A DNA stretch of 64,000 nucleotides. Origin: Tabrizicola piscis. GTDB lineage: Bacteria > Pseudomonadota > Alphaproteobacteria > Rhodobacterales > Rhodobacteraceae. Of this stretch, positions 6,538 to 14,788 are shown piece by piece. The notes under the pieces are model-generated. The model made no database searches. It was not told where the DNA came from and saw only the letters and a program-made list of their open reading frames with translations. Positions within the stretch are counted from its first letter, which is position 1; each line of letters opens with the position of its first letter. The stretch lies in assembly GCF_003940805.1 (NCBI RefSeq), contig NZ_CP034328.1:1966001-2030000 (forward strand), in the 5' to 3' direction. The translations under genes and the position numbers were made by a program.

Positions 6538-9114
6538 TCAGAACAGCTGCAAGAGGCGCTTGAGGTAATCCAGTTCCTCGCCCGACCGGCTAAGGTCACC
6601 TGACCGGCGGCGGATTTCGTCCAGAAGTTCCTGCGCGCGGGCATTGGGGTCGTTCTGCACCATGTTCTGGTCCGACCCGATGCGCGCGCTGTCGCCGGGT
6701 TCACGGCCCAGCGGATCACGCCCGTTGGGGTCGGCGCTGCCAAACTCCTGCCCGCCCTGCCCGTCGCGCTGTTCGCGTTGTTCCTGCGCCAGCGCTTCGC
6801 CAAAGTCCTGCAGACCGTCGCGCATGGCCTCCATCGCTTCGGCCTGACGGTCAAGCGCGCCGTCAAGATCGCCCCGGCGCAGTGCCTCTTCGGCCTCTTC
6901 CATGGCGCGACCCGCGCGGTCCAGATTGCGGCGGCCTTCCTCGCCCTGTTCGGTGCCATCGCCCGGCAGATCACCCTGCTGCAGGTCACCCAGCCGTTGG
7001 CGCAAGTCACGCTGGCGGTCGGTCAGCGTGCCCTGCCCGCCTTCGCCTGCCTGATCGCCGTCCTGCTGGCCCTGACCTTCGCCCGGCTGCTCGCCACCTT
7101 CCTGACCCGGCTGCTCGCCCGGTTGCTGGCCACCTTCGCCGCGCTGCATGTCGCGGTAGGCATCGTCAGACAGTTCCTGCTGGTCCCGCAGCGTTTCGCC
7201 CAGATCCTGCATGCCTTGCTGACCGGGCTGGCCCTGACCTTGGCCCTGACCGCTTTGGCCCTGCACAACCTGCATGTTTTCCATCAGCTGGCGGAGTTGC
7301 TCCATCAGTTCCGCCGCTTCGGCCGTCTTGCCCTCTTCCATCAGGCGCTGAAGTTCATCCAGCATTTCCTGCAGCTGGTCACCAGACATCATCTGGCCCT
7401 GCATCATCTCGGACTGCTGCTGGTCGTCCGGATTGCGCTGCGCCTCTTCAGCCAGTTCGCGCATGTATTCGTTCAACGCCTGCTGCATTTCGCGCATCAG
7501 CTGGTCGATTTCTTCGGGCGAGGCCCCGTTTTCGATCGCCTCTTGCAGGCGGTCCTGCGCGCGCTGCAGCCGGTCAAGCGCGGATTGCAGGTTCCCCTCC
7601 TCGACCATCAGGGCAATCGTCCACAGCTCTTCGGCGATGGCGTCACGGTCTTCGACCGATAGGCTGGCCTCTTTCGCCTCAAGGTCGCGCATCAGGACCC
7701 GCAGGCGCATGAACGCGCGGTCATGGCGGATAAAGCCTTCGGGCGCGTTAGTGACAGCCTTCAGGATCTGCCCGGCGCGGGGGGCGTTGATCCGGTTCCA
7801 CAGGATATCGCGCCGCATCTCGATCAGCGCGGCGGCAAGCGGGTCAAAGAAACGCCGGCCCGGCAAGGTGACGGCATGGGGGGCCGAGGTGCCTTCTTGC
7901 CCCGCCGCATCGACAGCGGCAAAGACCATGGTCACCGGGAGGTTGGCGAAGACGTGCTTCGACAGGTCGTCGATCAGCGTCTCGGTGATCTCGGTCCGTT
8001 CGCCCGACAGCGGCATCGGCAGGTCAAGCGTGACAGGTTCCACCGGTTCGGGGTCTGGGACCAGACCATGGCGGCGGTCGATCTGCGACATGTCCAGACT
8101 GATGGTGACGCGGCCCGCGACCACGCCATAATCGTCCGAGGCGGTGAACCCTTGGGTAAAGCGGCCATCCGCCTCGCGCCCGATTTCACCGGCGATGGCG
8201 ATGCTGGGCAGGCCGTCAGGCAGGGCGGTCACGTCCCATTCCCGGCCGTTCGGGCCTTCGATGGCAAGGCGGCCCGAGCGGTTCACGGTCAGGTCAAACA
8301 CCCCGGCCATGCCATCGGGCACGGCGGCGGCGGGCGTCGCCTCATCTGCCACGGGCGGCGGAGGGGGCGGCAACGCATCGGCCACGGTCTGGGCGACGGT
8401 CAGCCCACCCTCAGCCCCGTACAGCCGGATCTGCAGGCGGGTGCCGGTGGGAAGTTCCAACCCCGGCGCGGTGATGTCGTTGAGGTAGAGCGACGGCTTG
8501 CCGGTATAGGCGGGCGGTTGCGCCCAGCCTTCCCAGCTTGGTCCGCCCGGCATCGCCTCGGCCGCGCCGGGCGCAAGGCCGGCGACCGAGGTGACACGCC
8601 AGAACGACCCGAACAGCACCGCCATGACGAAGGCCGTCAACGCGACATAGCGCAGCGAGAAGGGATCGCGCGACGACAGGCGCAGGTTGGGGGCCACGGG
8701 TTGCGCCATGGCGGCGCGGGCGGTCATGCGGGCACGGTGCGCCTCCCACACGGCGAGGGAGGCGGGATCGTTCCGGCCGATGGCCTGAGTGTCCAGCAGC
8801 GTGGCGATGGGGCGGCCGGGCATGGTGCTGTCCAGCCGGACCAGCGCATCGCCCACCGTCGGCTTGGCGAACCGCCGCCAGCCCAGCACGCCAAGGCCCA
8901 GCGCCAGAAGTGCCGCCACGCCGCCACCGATCTGCGCCCAATGGAGCGGCCCCAGATCCTGCAGCCCGAAGGCCAGCGCGGCGAGGACCAGCAAGATCAG
9001 CGACCAAAGCGGCCAGAATGCGCGTGCCAGCCGTTCCGCCCACAACCCCGTCAGTGTCAGGCGCAGCGGCCAGACAAGCGATTTCAGGGGTGGTTGGGGT
9101 GGTGTTCCGGTCAT
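6538..9114 (-). CDS. TIGR02302 / DUF4175 family membrane protein with low-complexity domain
   Basis: An 858-residue protein. Two N-terminal membrane helices (about residues 30-70) are followed by a third near 155-175 and a large, probably periplasmic region. From about residue 520 to 800 it is extremely rich in Gln, Gly, Glu, Met and Asp (repeats such as GQGQGQPGQQG), with heptad-like Leu/Met stretches suggesting coiled coil. This matches TIGR02302, an alphaproteobacterial family named for this low-complexity region; its function is unknown, perhaps envelope related. It follows lysA by 28 bases on the same strand, an order I recall as conserved in Rhodobacterales. The last residues (YLKRLLQLF) are family-typical. 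Confidence 0.88.
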   Translation of the reverse strand: MTGTPPQPPLKSLVWPLRLTLTGLWAERLARAFWPLWSLILLVLAALAFGLQDLGPLHWAQIGGGVAALLALGLGVLGWRRFAKPTVGDALVRLDSTMPGRPIATLLDTQAIGRNDPASLAVWEAHRARMTARAAMAQPVAPNLRLSSRDPFSLRYVALTAFVMAVLFGSFWRVTSVAGLAPGAAEAMPGGPSWEGWAQPPAYTGKPSLYLNDITAPGLELPTGTRLQIRLYGAEGGLTVAQTVADALPPPPPPVADEATPAAAVPDGMAGVFDLTVNRSGRLAIEGPNGREWDVTALPDGLPSIAIAGEIGREADGRFTQGFTASDDYGVVAGRVTISLDMSQIDRRHGLVPDPEPVEPVTLDLPMPLSGERTEITETLIDDLSKHVFANLPVTMVFAAVDAAGQEGTSAPHAVTLPGRRFFDPLAAALIEMRRDILWNRINAPRAGQILKAVTNAPEGFIRHDRAFMRLRVLMRDLEAKEASLSVEDRDAIAEELWTIALMVEEGNLQSALDRLQRAQDRLQEAIENGASPEEIDQLMREMQQALNEYMRELAEEAQRNPDDQQQSEMMQGQMMSGDQLQEMLDELQRLMEEGKTAEAAELMEQLRQLMENMQVVQGQSGQGQGQGQPGQQGMQDLGETLRDQQELSDDAYRDMQRGEGGQQPGEQPGQEGGEQPGEGQGQQDGDQAGEGGQGTLTDRQRDLRQRLGDLQQGDLPGDGTEQGEEGRRNLDRAGRAMEEAEEALRRGDLDGALDRQAEAMEAMRDGLQDFGEALAQEQREQRDGQGGQEFGSADPNGRDPLGREPGDSARIGSDQNMVQNDPNARAQELLDEIRRRSGDLSRSGEELDYLKRLLQLF

Positions 9115-9142
9115 CAGGGCTGCCTCTGGGCCCGACGGGATG

Positions 9143-10408
9143 TCACAGCCACGGAGGGATGGTATCGCGGTTCAGGATTTCGTCAAAGGTTGGTCTTTCC
9201 CTGATGACAGCGAAGTGATCCCCATGGACCAGCACTTCGGGGATCAGCGGCCGTGTGTTGTACTCCGATGCCATCACCGCGCCATAGGCCCCAGCGCTGC
9301 GGAAGGCGACAAGGTCGCCCTCGGCCACCAGCGGCAGATCACGCCCCTTGGCGAAGGTGTCGCCGGTTTCGCAGACCGGGCCGACCACGTCGAATTCCTG
9401 CGTGGGCGCGGCGACCGGGGGTTCGGCCACCGGAATGATGTCATGGTGCGCGCCGTACATCGACGGGCGGACAAGGTCGTTCATCGCGGCGTCAAGGATC
9501 AGGAAATCCCGCCCTTCGCCGTTTTTCACATAGATGACCTTCGACACGAGGATGCCCGCGTTGCCACTGATCAGACGGCCGGGCTCAATCTCGATCTCGC
9601 AGCCCAGATCACCCACGGTGCGCTTGATCAAGGCGCCGTAGTCGGTGGGCAGGGGCGGCGCGTCATTCGACCGGGCATAGGGAATGCCCAGCCCGCCGCC
9701 AAGGTCCAGCCGGGTGATCGTATGGCCTTCGCTGCGCAAGCGGCGGGTCAGATCGGCGACCTTGAGGTAAGCCTGCTCGAACGGCTCCAGCTCGGTCAGC
9801 TGGCTGCCGATATGCACGTCGATCCCGATGACCTGCAGGCCGGGCAGGCGGGCGGCTTCGGCATAGACCTCGGACGCGCGGGAGATGGGGATGCCGAACT
9901 TGTTTTCCTTCTTGCCCGTGGCGATCTTTTCATGGGTCTTTGCGTCCACATCCGGGTTGACGCGAATGGTGATGGGCGCGGTCACACCAAGGCTCACCGC
10001 CACCTCGGACAAGGCCCGCAACTCGGGTTCCGATTCCACGTTGAACTGGCGGATGCCGCCGGTCAGGGCCAGCCGCATCTCGTCCCGCGTTTTGCCGACG
10101 CCGGAAAACACGATCCGATCTCCGGGTACCCCAGCGGCCTTGGCGCGCAGGTATTCCCCGGCGGACACCACATCCATCCCGGCACCCAGATTGCCCAGCG
10201 TTTTCAGCACGGCCACGTTGGACAGCGACTTGATCGCGAAGCACACAAGGTGCGGCAGCGGGCTCAGCGCCTCGGTGAACAGGTGATAGTGCCGGGTCAG
10301 CGTGGCGGTGGAATAGACGTAGAACGGCGTGCCCACAGCGGCGGCGATATCGGGGATCGCCACATCCTCGGCATGCAGAACGCCGTTCTTGTAAAGGAAG
10401 TGGTCCAT
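9143..10408 (-). CDS. lysA: Diaminopimelate decarboxylase
   Basis: A 421-residue PLP-dependent fold-III enzyme that makes L-lysine from meso-diaminopimelate, the last step of lysine synthesis in the cytoplasm. The PLP lysine lies in CFAIKS near residue 60; HIGSQ, GGGLGIPY and EPGR are the phosphate-binding and barrel motifs; the CETGD segment in the C-terminal domain carries the cysteine contributed across the dimer and is diagnostic of LysA rather than ornithine or arginine decarboxylases. Length matches the family. It lies downstream of argH, an LptM-like lipoprotein and a DUF2834 gene, probably in the same operon. Confidence 0.96.
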   Translation of the reverse strand: MDHFLYKNGVLHAEDVAIPDIAAAVGTPFYVYSTATLTRHYHLFTEALSPLPHLVCFAIKSLSNVAVLKTLGNLGAGMDVVSAGEYLRAKAAGVPGDRIVFSGVGKTRDEMRLALTGGIRQFNVESEPELRALSEVAVSLGVTAPITIRVNPDVDAKTHEKIATGKKENKFGIPISRASEVYAEAARLPGLQVIGIDVHIGSQLTELEPFEQAYLKVADLTRRLRSEGHTITRLDLGGGLGIPYARSNDAPPLPTDYGALIKRTVGDLGCEIEIEPGRLISGNAGILVSKVIYVKNGEGRDFLILDAAMNDLVRPSMYGAHHDIIPVAEPPVAAPTQEFDVVGPVCETGDTFAKGRDLPLVAEGDLVAFRSAGAYGAVMASEYNTRPLIPEVLVHGDHFAVIRERPTFDEILNRDTIPPWL

Positions 10409-10466
10409 GCGTCGCCCCCGGATACCGTCGCGCTGTCATATCCGGGCGCTGCATTGGTGCAAAGTG

Positions 10467-10510
10467 CCGATTTCTTCAAAGAAATCGGACCGGAGTTTTG
10501 CAAAACTCCG
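10467..10510. repeat. Two-hairpin A-C palindrome, copy 2
   Basis: Module A (10467-10488, arms CCGATTTC/GAAATCGG) and module C (CGGAGTTTTGCAAAACTCCG, 10491-10510) are present; module B of the longer copies is absent. The element abuts the stop codon of the DUF2834 gene at 10511. It separates that gene from lysA, so it may act as a 3' mRNA end, processing site or attenuator within the argH-lysA transcript. Confidence 0.9.
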
Positions 10511-10831
10511 CTACGCCGATGCCCGACCGGACCGCAGGAACAGATAAAGCGGCAACCCGCAGCTGACCCCGATGCAGAAGGTGGCGGGGATCGCCACCAG
10601 ATGCCACCACGCCTTGCGCGAAATCGCCTCGGCCAGCACCCAGACCGTCAGGGCGATGGCGGCAATCGTCAGGTCCCACGTCAGGCCAGTGGTCGAGGCG
10701 TTCACATACCAGGCGTCGATCAGGCCCCCAAGGCCAGTGCCGGTTTCGCGCATATGGCGCAGGAACCAGTACATCGGATGCACCGCCCCCCAGATCGCCA
10801 GCGCAAGGAAGGCCAACCGCAGCGGTGTCAA
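10511..10831 (-). CDS. DUF2834 membrane protein
   Basis: A 106-residue protein with about three hydrophobic helices, matching the DUF2834 family (small membrane proteins of unknown function). It begins with TTG at 10829-10831, overlapping the preceding lipoprotein's TGA (TTGA on the minus strand), which indicates translational coupling; no ATG or GTG lies nearby in frame. Downstream it ends directly at a two-hairpin palindrome. Its place between an lptM-like gene and lysA looks like an insertion into an otherwise conserved argH-lptM-lysA order, though I cannot compare genomes here. Confidence 0.75.
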   Translation of the reverse strand: MTPLRLAFLALAIWGAVHPMYWFLRHMRETGTGLGGLIDAWYVNASTTGLTWDLTIAAIALTVWVLAEAISRKAWWHLVAIPATFCIGVSCGLPLYLFLRSGRASA

Positions 10832-10953
10832 TTCGTCACGCCAATCCGCGCTTCACCCGAAACGGTGATGCCGGACTTTGACGGCGGCTGCGGGTCACCA
10901 TCGACGCCACAAGCAGCAAGGGCCAAGGCGGCAAGAAGGATCAGGCGGGACAT
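10828..10953 (-). CDS. lptM: LptM-like small lipoprotein
   Basis: A 41-residue lipoprotein: MSRLILLAALALAAC forms a signal peptide with lipobox LAAC (Cys15), followed by a short hydrophilic tail with PQPP. The size and the argH-lipoprotein-lysA setting match the LptM (YifL) family; in Escherichia coli LptM helps the LptDE lipopolysaccharide translocon mature at the outer membrane, and yifL there precedes dapF. The assignment rests on architecture and context. The ATG at 10953 has GAGG five bases upstream; the longer frame from 11031 would bury the signal peptide and is rejected. It overlaps the DUF2834 start by four bases. Confidence 0.7.
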   Translation of the reverse strand: MSRLILLAALALAACGVDGDPQPPSKSGITVSGEARIGVTN

Positions 10954-11046
10954 TGCAACCTCAAGGTCAGGGGAAGTGGACGGGACTGTGCCACCCCGGG
11001 CCGCGACCCGCAAGGTACGGGAAACCGGCACAAGGGTTCCTTGGCG

Positions 11047-12450
11047 TCACCCCAGAGCGGCCTTCCAGCGCGCCACCTGTTCGCGCACCCGGTCAGGGGC
11101 CGTGCCGCCATAGGACATCCGGCTGCGGACCGAGTTTTCGACCCCCAGCACGGCAAACACATCGTCGCGGATGCCGGGATGCACGCCTTGCATCTGCGAA
11201 AGCGTCAGGTCCGGCAGGTCAACGCCCGCGCTTTCGGCCAGCGCCACCAGCGTGCCGGTCACATGATGCGCCTCGCGGAAGGGCAGGCCCAGTTCCCGCA
11301 CCAGCCAGTCGGCCAGATCGGTCGCGGTGGAAAAGCCGGAGGCGGCGGCGGTCTTCAACGTCTCGCGGTTGGCGGTCATGTCGCCGACCATGCCCGTCAT
11401 CGCGGCAAGGCCCAGCATCAGTGTGTCGGCGGCGTCGAAGACCTGTTCCTTGTCTTCCTGCATGTCCTTGGAATAGGTCAGCGCCAGCCCCTTCATGATG
11501 GTGAACAGGGCCACCGTCGCCCCCAGAATCCGCCCCAGCTTGGCCCGCAGCAGTTCCGCCGCGTCGGGGTTCTTCTTCTGCGGCATGATGGAAGACCCGG
11601 TGGTCCAGCGGTCCGACAGGCGCACAAAGCGGAACTGGGCCGATGACCAGATGACCAGCTCTTCGGCAAAGCGGCTCAGGTGCATCGCGGTGATGCTGGA
11701 GGCGGCCAGAAACTCCAGCGCGAAGTCGCGGTCACTGACCGAATCAAGGCTGTTTGCCGTCGGCCGGTCAAAGCCCAGCGCCTTGGCGGTCATCTCGCGG
11801 TCAATTGGAAAGCTGGTCCCCGCCAGTGCCGCCGCCCCCAAGGGGCATTCGTTCATCCGCCGCCGCGCATCTTCAAACCGGCTGCGGTCCCGCGCGAACA
11901 TCTCGACATAGGCGAGCATGTGGTGCCCCCAGGTCACCGGCTGCGCGGTCTGCAAGTGGGTGAAGCCCGGCATCACCCAATCGGCCCCTGCCTCGGCCTG
12001 CGTCACAAACGCCTGCATGAGCGCGGTTAGCCCGGAAATCGCCGCGTCGCACTGGTCGCGGACCCACAGCCGGAAGTCCACCGCCACCTGGTCATTCCGG
12101 CTGCGCGCGGTGTGCAGGCGCTTGCCCGCGTCGCCCACAATCTCGGTCAAGCGGGATTCGATGTTGAGGTGGATATCCTCAAGCTCCACCCGGAACGGGA
12201 AGTTTCCGGTTTCAATCTCTGACAAGACCGTGAGAAGCCCTTCCCCGATTGCCTCGGCGTCCTTATTGCTCAGAATACCCTGTGCGGCCAACATCGCGGC
12301 ATGGGCCCGGCTGCCTGCGATATCCTGTGCGTAAAGCCGCTGGTCGAACCCGATAGAGGCGTTTATCGCCTGCATGATCGCGTCCGGCCCCGAGGCAAAG
12401 CGCCCGCCCCACATCTGGTTGGCGGAAGGGGTGTCAGGGCGTTCGGTCAT
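11047..12450 (-). CDS. argH: Argininosuccinate lyase
   Basis: A 467-residue member of the fumarase/aspartase superfamily that splits argininosuccinate to arginine and fumarate in the cytoplasm. The signature [12 protein letters not shown] contains the catalytic serine of the flexible loop; [16 protein letters not shown] and ARSRNDQ are the other two conserved regions of the tetramer active site. Length matches the family (about 460). It is the first gene of a probable argH-lptM-DUF2834-lysA operon on the minus strand. Its ATG is only 25 bases from the start of the divergent thioredoxin gene, so the two promoters must overlap each other's coding sequence. Confidence 0.97.
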   Translation of the reverse strand: MTERPDTPSANQMWGGRFASGPDAIMQAINASIGFDQRLYAQDIAGSRAHAAMLAAQGILSNKDAEAIGEGLLTVLSEIETGNFPFRVELEDIHLNIESRLTEIVGDAGKRLHTARSRNDQVAVDFRLWVRDQCDAAISGLTALMQAFVTQAEAGADWVMPGFTHLQTAQPVTWGHHMLAYVEMFARDRSRFEDARRRMNECPLGAAALAGTSFPIDREMTAKALGFDRPTANSLDSVSDRDFALEFLAASSITAMHLSRFAEELVIWSSAQFRFVRLSDRWTTGSSIMPQKKNPDAAELLRAKLGRILGATVALFTIMKGLALTYSKDMQEDKEQVFDAADTLMLGLAAMTGMVGDMTANRETLKTAAASGFSTATDLADWLVRELGLPFREAHHVTGTLVALAESAGVDLPDLTLSQMQGVHPGIRDDVFAVLGVENSVRSRMSYGGTAPDRVREQVARWKAALG

Positions 12451-12475
12451 GGGGACTGGCCTTCGGAGGGATGTC

Positions 12476-13015
12476 GTGCGGAAATTTATGGTCGTCCTCT
12501 ACACGGCCTTCCTCTTTGGTGCAAACGCGGCGGCAGCCGACGTGTCAGCCCTGCGCGATGGCGACATGAAGAAACTGGCGCTGCACACCGACCCTGTGGC
12601 CCTGCCCGAGGTGGTGCTGCTGGATGCGACGGACGGCGAACATGCGCTGGCCGATTATCGTGGCAAATGGGTGGTCCTGAACTTCTGGGCCACATGGTGC
12701 GCGCCCTGCCGGCACGAGATGCCCTCGCTTGACCGGCTGCAGGCGGCGATGCCCGAGATTGCCGTCGTGCCTGTCGCGACAGGGCGCAACTCGGTGACCG
12801 GGATCGAGAAGTTCTTTGCAGAGGCCGAGATCAAGCTGCTGCCGATCCTGCGCGATCCGAAATCGGAACTTGCGCGGGGCATGGGCGTGATGGGTCTGCC
12901 GGTGACCGTGATCCTGAACCCCGACGGCCATGAAGTCGCCCGCCTTATCGGCGACGCCGAATGGGACAGCGCCAGCGCCAAGGCGATCATGGCGGCGCTG
13001 GTGGCGGGTCAGTAA
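12476..13015 (+). CDS. TlpA-like periplasmic thioredoxin
   Basis: A 179-residue exported thiol-disulfide protein. A short signal peptide ([18 protein letters not shown]) precedes a thioredoxin fold with active site WCAPC (C75, C78) and the cis-proline loop GLPVT. It resembles TlpA/ResE-type reductases that act on cytochrome c or other periplasmic thiols; the partner is unknown. GTG at 12476 is chosen because GGAGGG (12465-12470) sits five bases upstream and this start gives a clean signal peptide; ATG 12488 is the alternative. The 3' end overlaps that of the convergent RES toxin gene by seven bases. Confidence 0.88.
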   Translation: MRKFMVVLYTAFLFGANAAAADVSALRDGDMKKLALHTDPVALPEVVLLDATDGEHALADYRGKWVVLNFWATWCAPCRHEMPSLDRLQAAMPEIAVVPVATGRNSVTGIEKFFAEAEIKLLPILRDPKSELARGMGVMGLPVTVILNPDGHEVARLIGDAEWDSASAKAIMAALVAGQ

Positions 13016-13455
13016 GCTAGACGGTCGTCAAAGACGAAGGGTTGGGCGAGGACTACGTTCACCATGACCATCGCGGGGTGGCGGGGGTTTAAAAGCACGT
13101 TGAGTTCCAGCGGGATGACCCTGCTTGGGACACTCATGCCAACGCTTGCTGATTGCTTTAGCCAAGCGTCCCCGAAAGCGCGAGTAAACTGTTCGTCCTG
13201 ATCAACCCCAAGGCCGGCTTCAGCAATTTGCTCGTCGGGCACGTCGATTGCGACGGCAACAAATGGTGGCAGCCCACCTTTGCGGCGCATCATGGGTGGC
13301 AGGTGGACCAGAACCTCCAACGCGGCAAGCGAAAGGGAAGAAGAGGTATAAACCATCGGCAGGCCTGGACTGTTCCACCGCCCACCCCAAAGCCGTGCAC
13401 CCTCACCATCAAGGCCGGGGGCGTGTTCAGGTTTCGTCAGCCGCCATAGGCGCAC
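13009..13455 (-). CDS. RES-domain toxin (NAD+ phosphorylase type)
   Basis: A 148-residue RES-domain protein. The family is named for conserved Arg, Glu and Ser residues; here Arg in the N-terminal RLWRLT, GGRWN, Y36-TSSS, and Glu47 of ALEVLVHL fit that pattern. Characterised RES toxins (MbcT, Res of Pseudomonas putida, ParT is an ADP-ribosylating relative) destroy NAD+ or modify a target using NAD+. It starts with GTG at 13453-13455 directly after the antitoxin's TAA, with no gap, so it is translationally coupled. Composition looks lower in G+C than neighbours, consistent with transfer. Confidence 0.88.
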   Translation of the reverse strand: MRLWRLTKPEHAPGLDGEGARLWGGRWNSPGLPMVYTSSSLSLAALEVLVHLPPMMRRKGGLPPFVAVAIDVPDEQIAEAGLGVDQDEQFTRAFGDAWLKQSASVGMSVPSRVIPLELNVLLNPRHPAMVMVNVVLAQPFVFDDRLAY

Positions 13456-13941
13456 TTAGCTGAACACCCCATGTTCGATGCGGCCCAGCACAGCCTCGAC
13501 CTCGCGCCCGCCAAGATCGGTGCGGGCCATTCTTATCGGGATAGCATCGCCCAGAGCCGGGTTCGGGTTGCGCAGCCATTCGTCCGCAAGGGCGTTGTCA
13601 CCAAAGACGCGCCGCGCCATGGTTACGACGCGAAGTAGGCGTGCAAGGCCGTCAGCTTCTTCCAGCTTCAGGTTTTCGCCCGACGCGATCCGGCGTTCGA
13701 GCGTGCGGTCAGGGATGATCTGACGAATGTCGTCTTTGGAAACGCCATTGTCTTCCAACACCCGCACCGCTCGCGACGGAATGCCACCTGACACCGCCTG
13801 ATAGGATACAAAATAGGACTTAGCCTCCGGGTTCCGGACCAAAAACTGACCGGATGAGGCATCCCGACCCATCAAAGTCTTCGAAGCCAGTCCGCTTTTT
13901 CTTGACCGTGCCACGGTCTTCTCGGCACTGTTCTTGGCCAT
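13456..13941 (-). CDS. Xre/MbcA/ParS-type antitoxin
   Basis: A 161-residue protein with the two-part layout of RES-linked antitoxins: an N-terminal Xre-like helix-turn-helix region (about residues 45-85, with VSKDDIRQIIPDRTLERR) and a C-terminal toxin-binding DUF2384/MbcA-ParS domain (about 100-161, with ARRVFGDNALADEWLRNPNPALG). The first 30 residues are basic and Ser/Lys rich. In known systems it blocks the toxin active site and represses its own promoter. It is upstream of and abuts the toxin gene. The start at 13941 is the first in-frame ATG; a later start cannot be excluded. Confidence 0.87.
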   Translation of the reverse strand: MAKNSAEKTVARSRKSGLASKTLMGRDASSGQFLVRNPEAKSYFVSYQAVSGGIPSRAVRVLEDNGVSKDDIRQIIPDRTLERRIASGENLKLEEADGLARLLRVVTMARRVFGDNALADEWLRNPNPALGDAIPIRMARTDLGGREVEAVLGRIEHGVFS

Positions 13942-13992
13942 CCCATCCCCGCCATTTGCCGCAGTGTATCACAGCATATGGCGGTTAGCACT

Positions 13993-14781
13993 TCACAAAT
14001 CAAACGTCGCAAACACGGGCACATGGTCGCTTGGCCCGTCCCAGCCCCGGACTGGGCGCAGGATGCGGCTTTGGTGGCTGGCGTTCAGGATGTCGGGGGT
14101 GGCCCAGATATGGTCCAGCCGGCGGCCCTTGTCGGCGGTGTCCCAGTCGGCGGCGCGGTAGCTCCACCAGCTGTAAAGCCGGCCCTCGCGGAGATCGTGG
14201 CGGGTGACGTCCTGCCAGTTGCCCGCCTCCATCACCGCGTTGAAATGATCGACCTCGATGGGCGTATGGCTGACGATCTTCAGCAAGGCCTTGTGATTCC
14301 ACACGTCATCTTCCCGCGGGGCGATGTTCAGGTCGCCGACCAGAATGGCGCGGTCGGGGCGTTCCCAGCGGAAGAAATCCCGCATCTCGGTCAGGTAATC
14401 CAGCTTTTGCCCGAACTTCACGTTCACCTCGCGGTCCGGGATATCGCCGCCCGCGGGGACGTAGGTGTTGTGGATCGTTACCCCGTTTTCCAGCCGCGCC
14501 GCCACATGCCGCGCGTGGCCAAGCTGGGCAAAGTCCTTGTCCCCGGCATCGACGATGGGCAGCTTGGACAGGATCGCCACGCCGTTGTAACCCTTCTGCC
14601 CCCGCGCCACGATGTAGCGGTAGCCCAGCGCCTGAAACTGCGCCAAGGGGATCATCTCGACCGGGCTTTTGCATTCCTGCAGGCACAGGATGTCGGGCAT
14701 TTCTTCGGCCAGCAACCGGGTCACCAGACCTTCGCGCAGGCGGACAGAGTTGATGTTCCAGGTGGCAAGGGTAAAGGACAT
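13993..14781 (-). CDS. xthA: Exodeoxyribonuclease III
   Basis: A 262-residue endonuclease/exonuclease/phosphatase-family enzyme, the AP endonuclease and 3'-5' exonuclease of base-excision repair. Motifs in order: TWNINSVR, LQECK (metal-binding Glu), RGQKGYNGVAILSK, GDLNIAPREDDVWN, and the C-terminal RRLDHIWAT and GPSDHVPV (catalytic Asp-His). Length is standard for ExoIII. It follows the alpha/beta hydrolase gene by seven bases on the minus strand, so the two are probably co-transcribed. Confidence 0.95.
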   Translation of the reverse strand: MSFTLATWNINSVRLREGLVTRLLAEEMPDILCLQECKSPVEMIPLAQFQALGYRYIVARGQKGYNGVAILSKLPIVDAGDKDFAQLGHARHVAARLENGVTIHNTYVPAGGDIPDREVNVKFGQKLDYLTEMRDFFRWERPDRAILVGDLNIAPREDDVWNHKALLKIVSHTPIEVDHFNAVMEAGNWQDVTRHDLREGRLYSWWSYRAADWDTADKGRRLDHIWATPDILNASHQSRILRPVRGWDGPSDHVPVFATFDL

Positions 14782-14788
14782 GGGGGGC

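Noticed and set aside
6980..7300. Tandem repeat array or CRISPR-like region
   Set aside because: The repeats are short and irregular and are in frame as Gln/Gly/Glu codons of the TIGR02302 gene; no spacer structure.
8789..11113. 774-residue plus-strand open frame
   Set aside because: Antisense to TIGR02302, lysA and the lipoprotein gene, all well supported; no family features.
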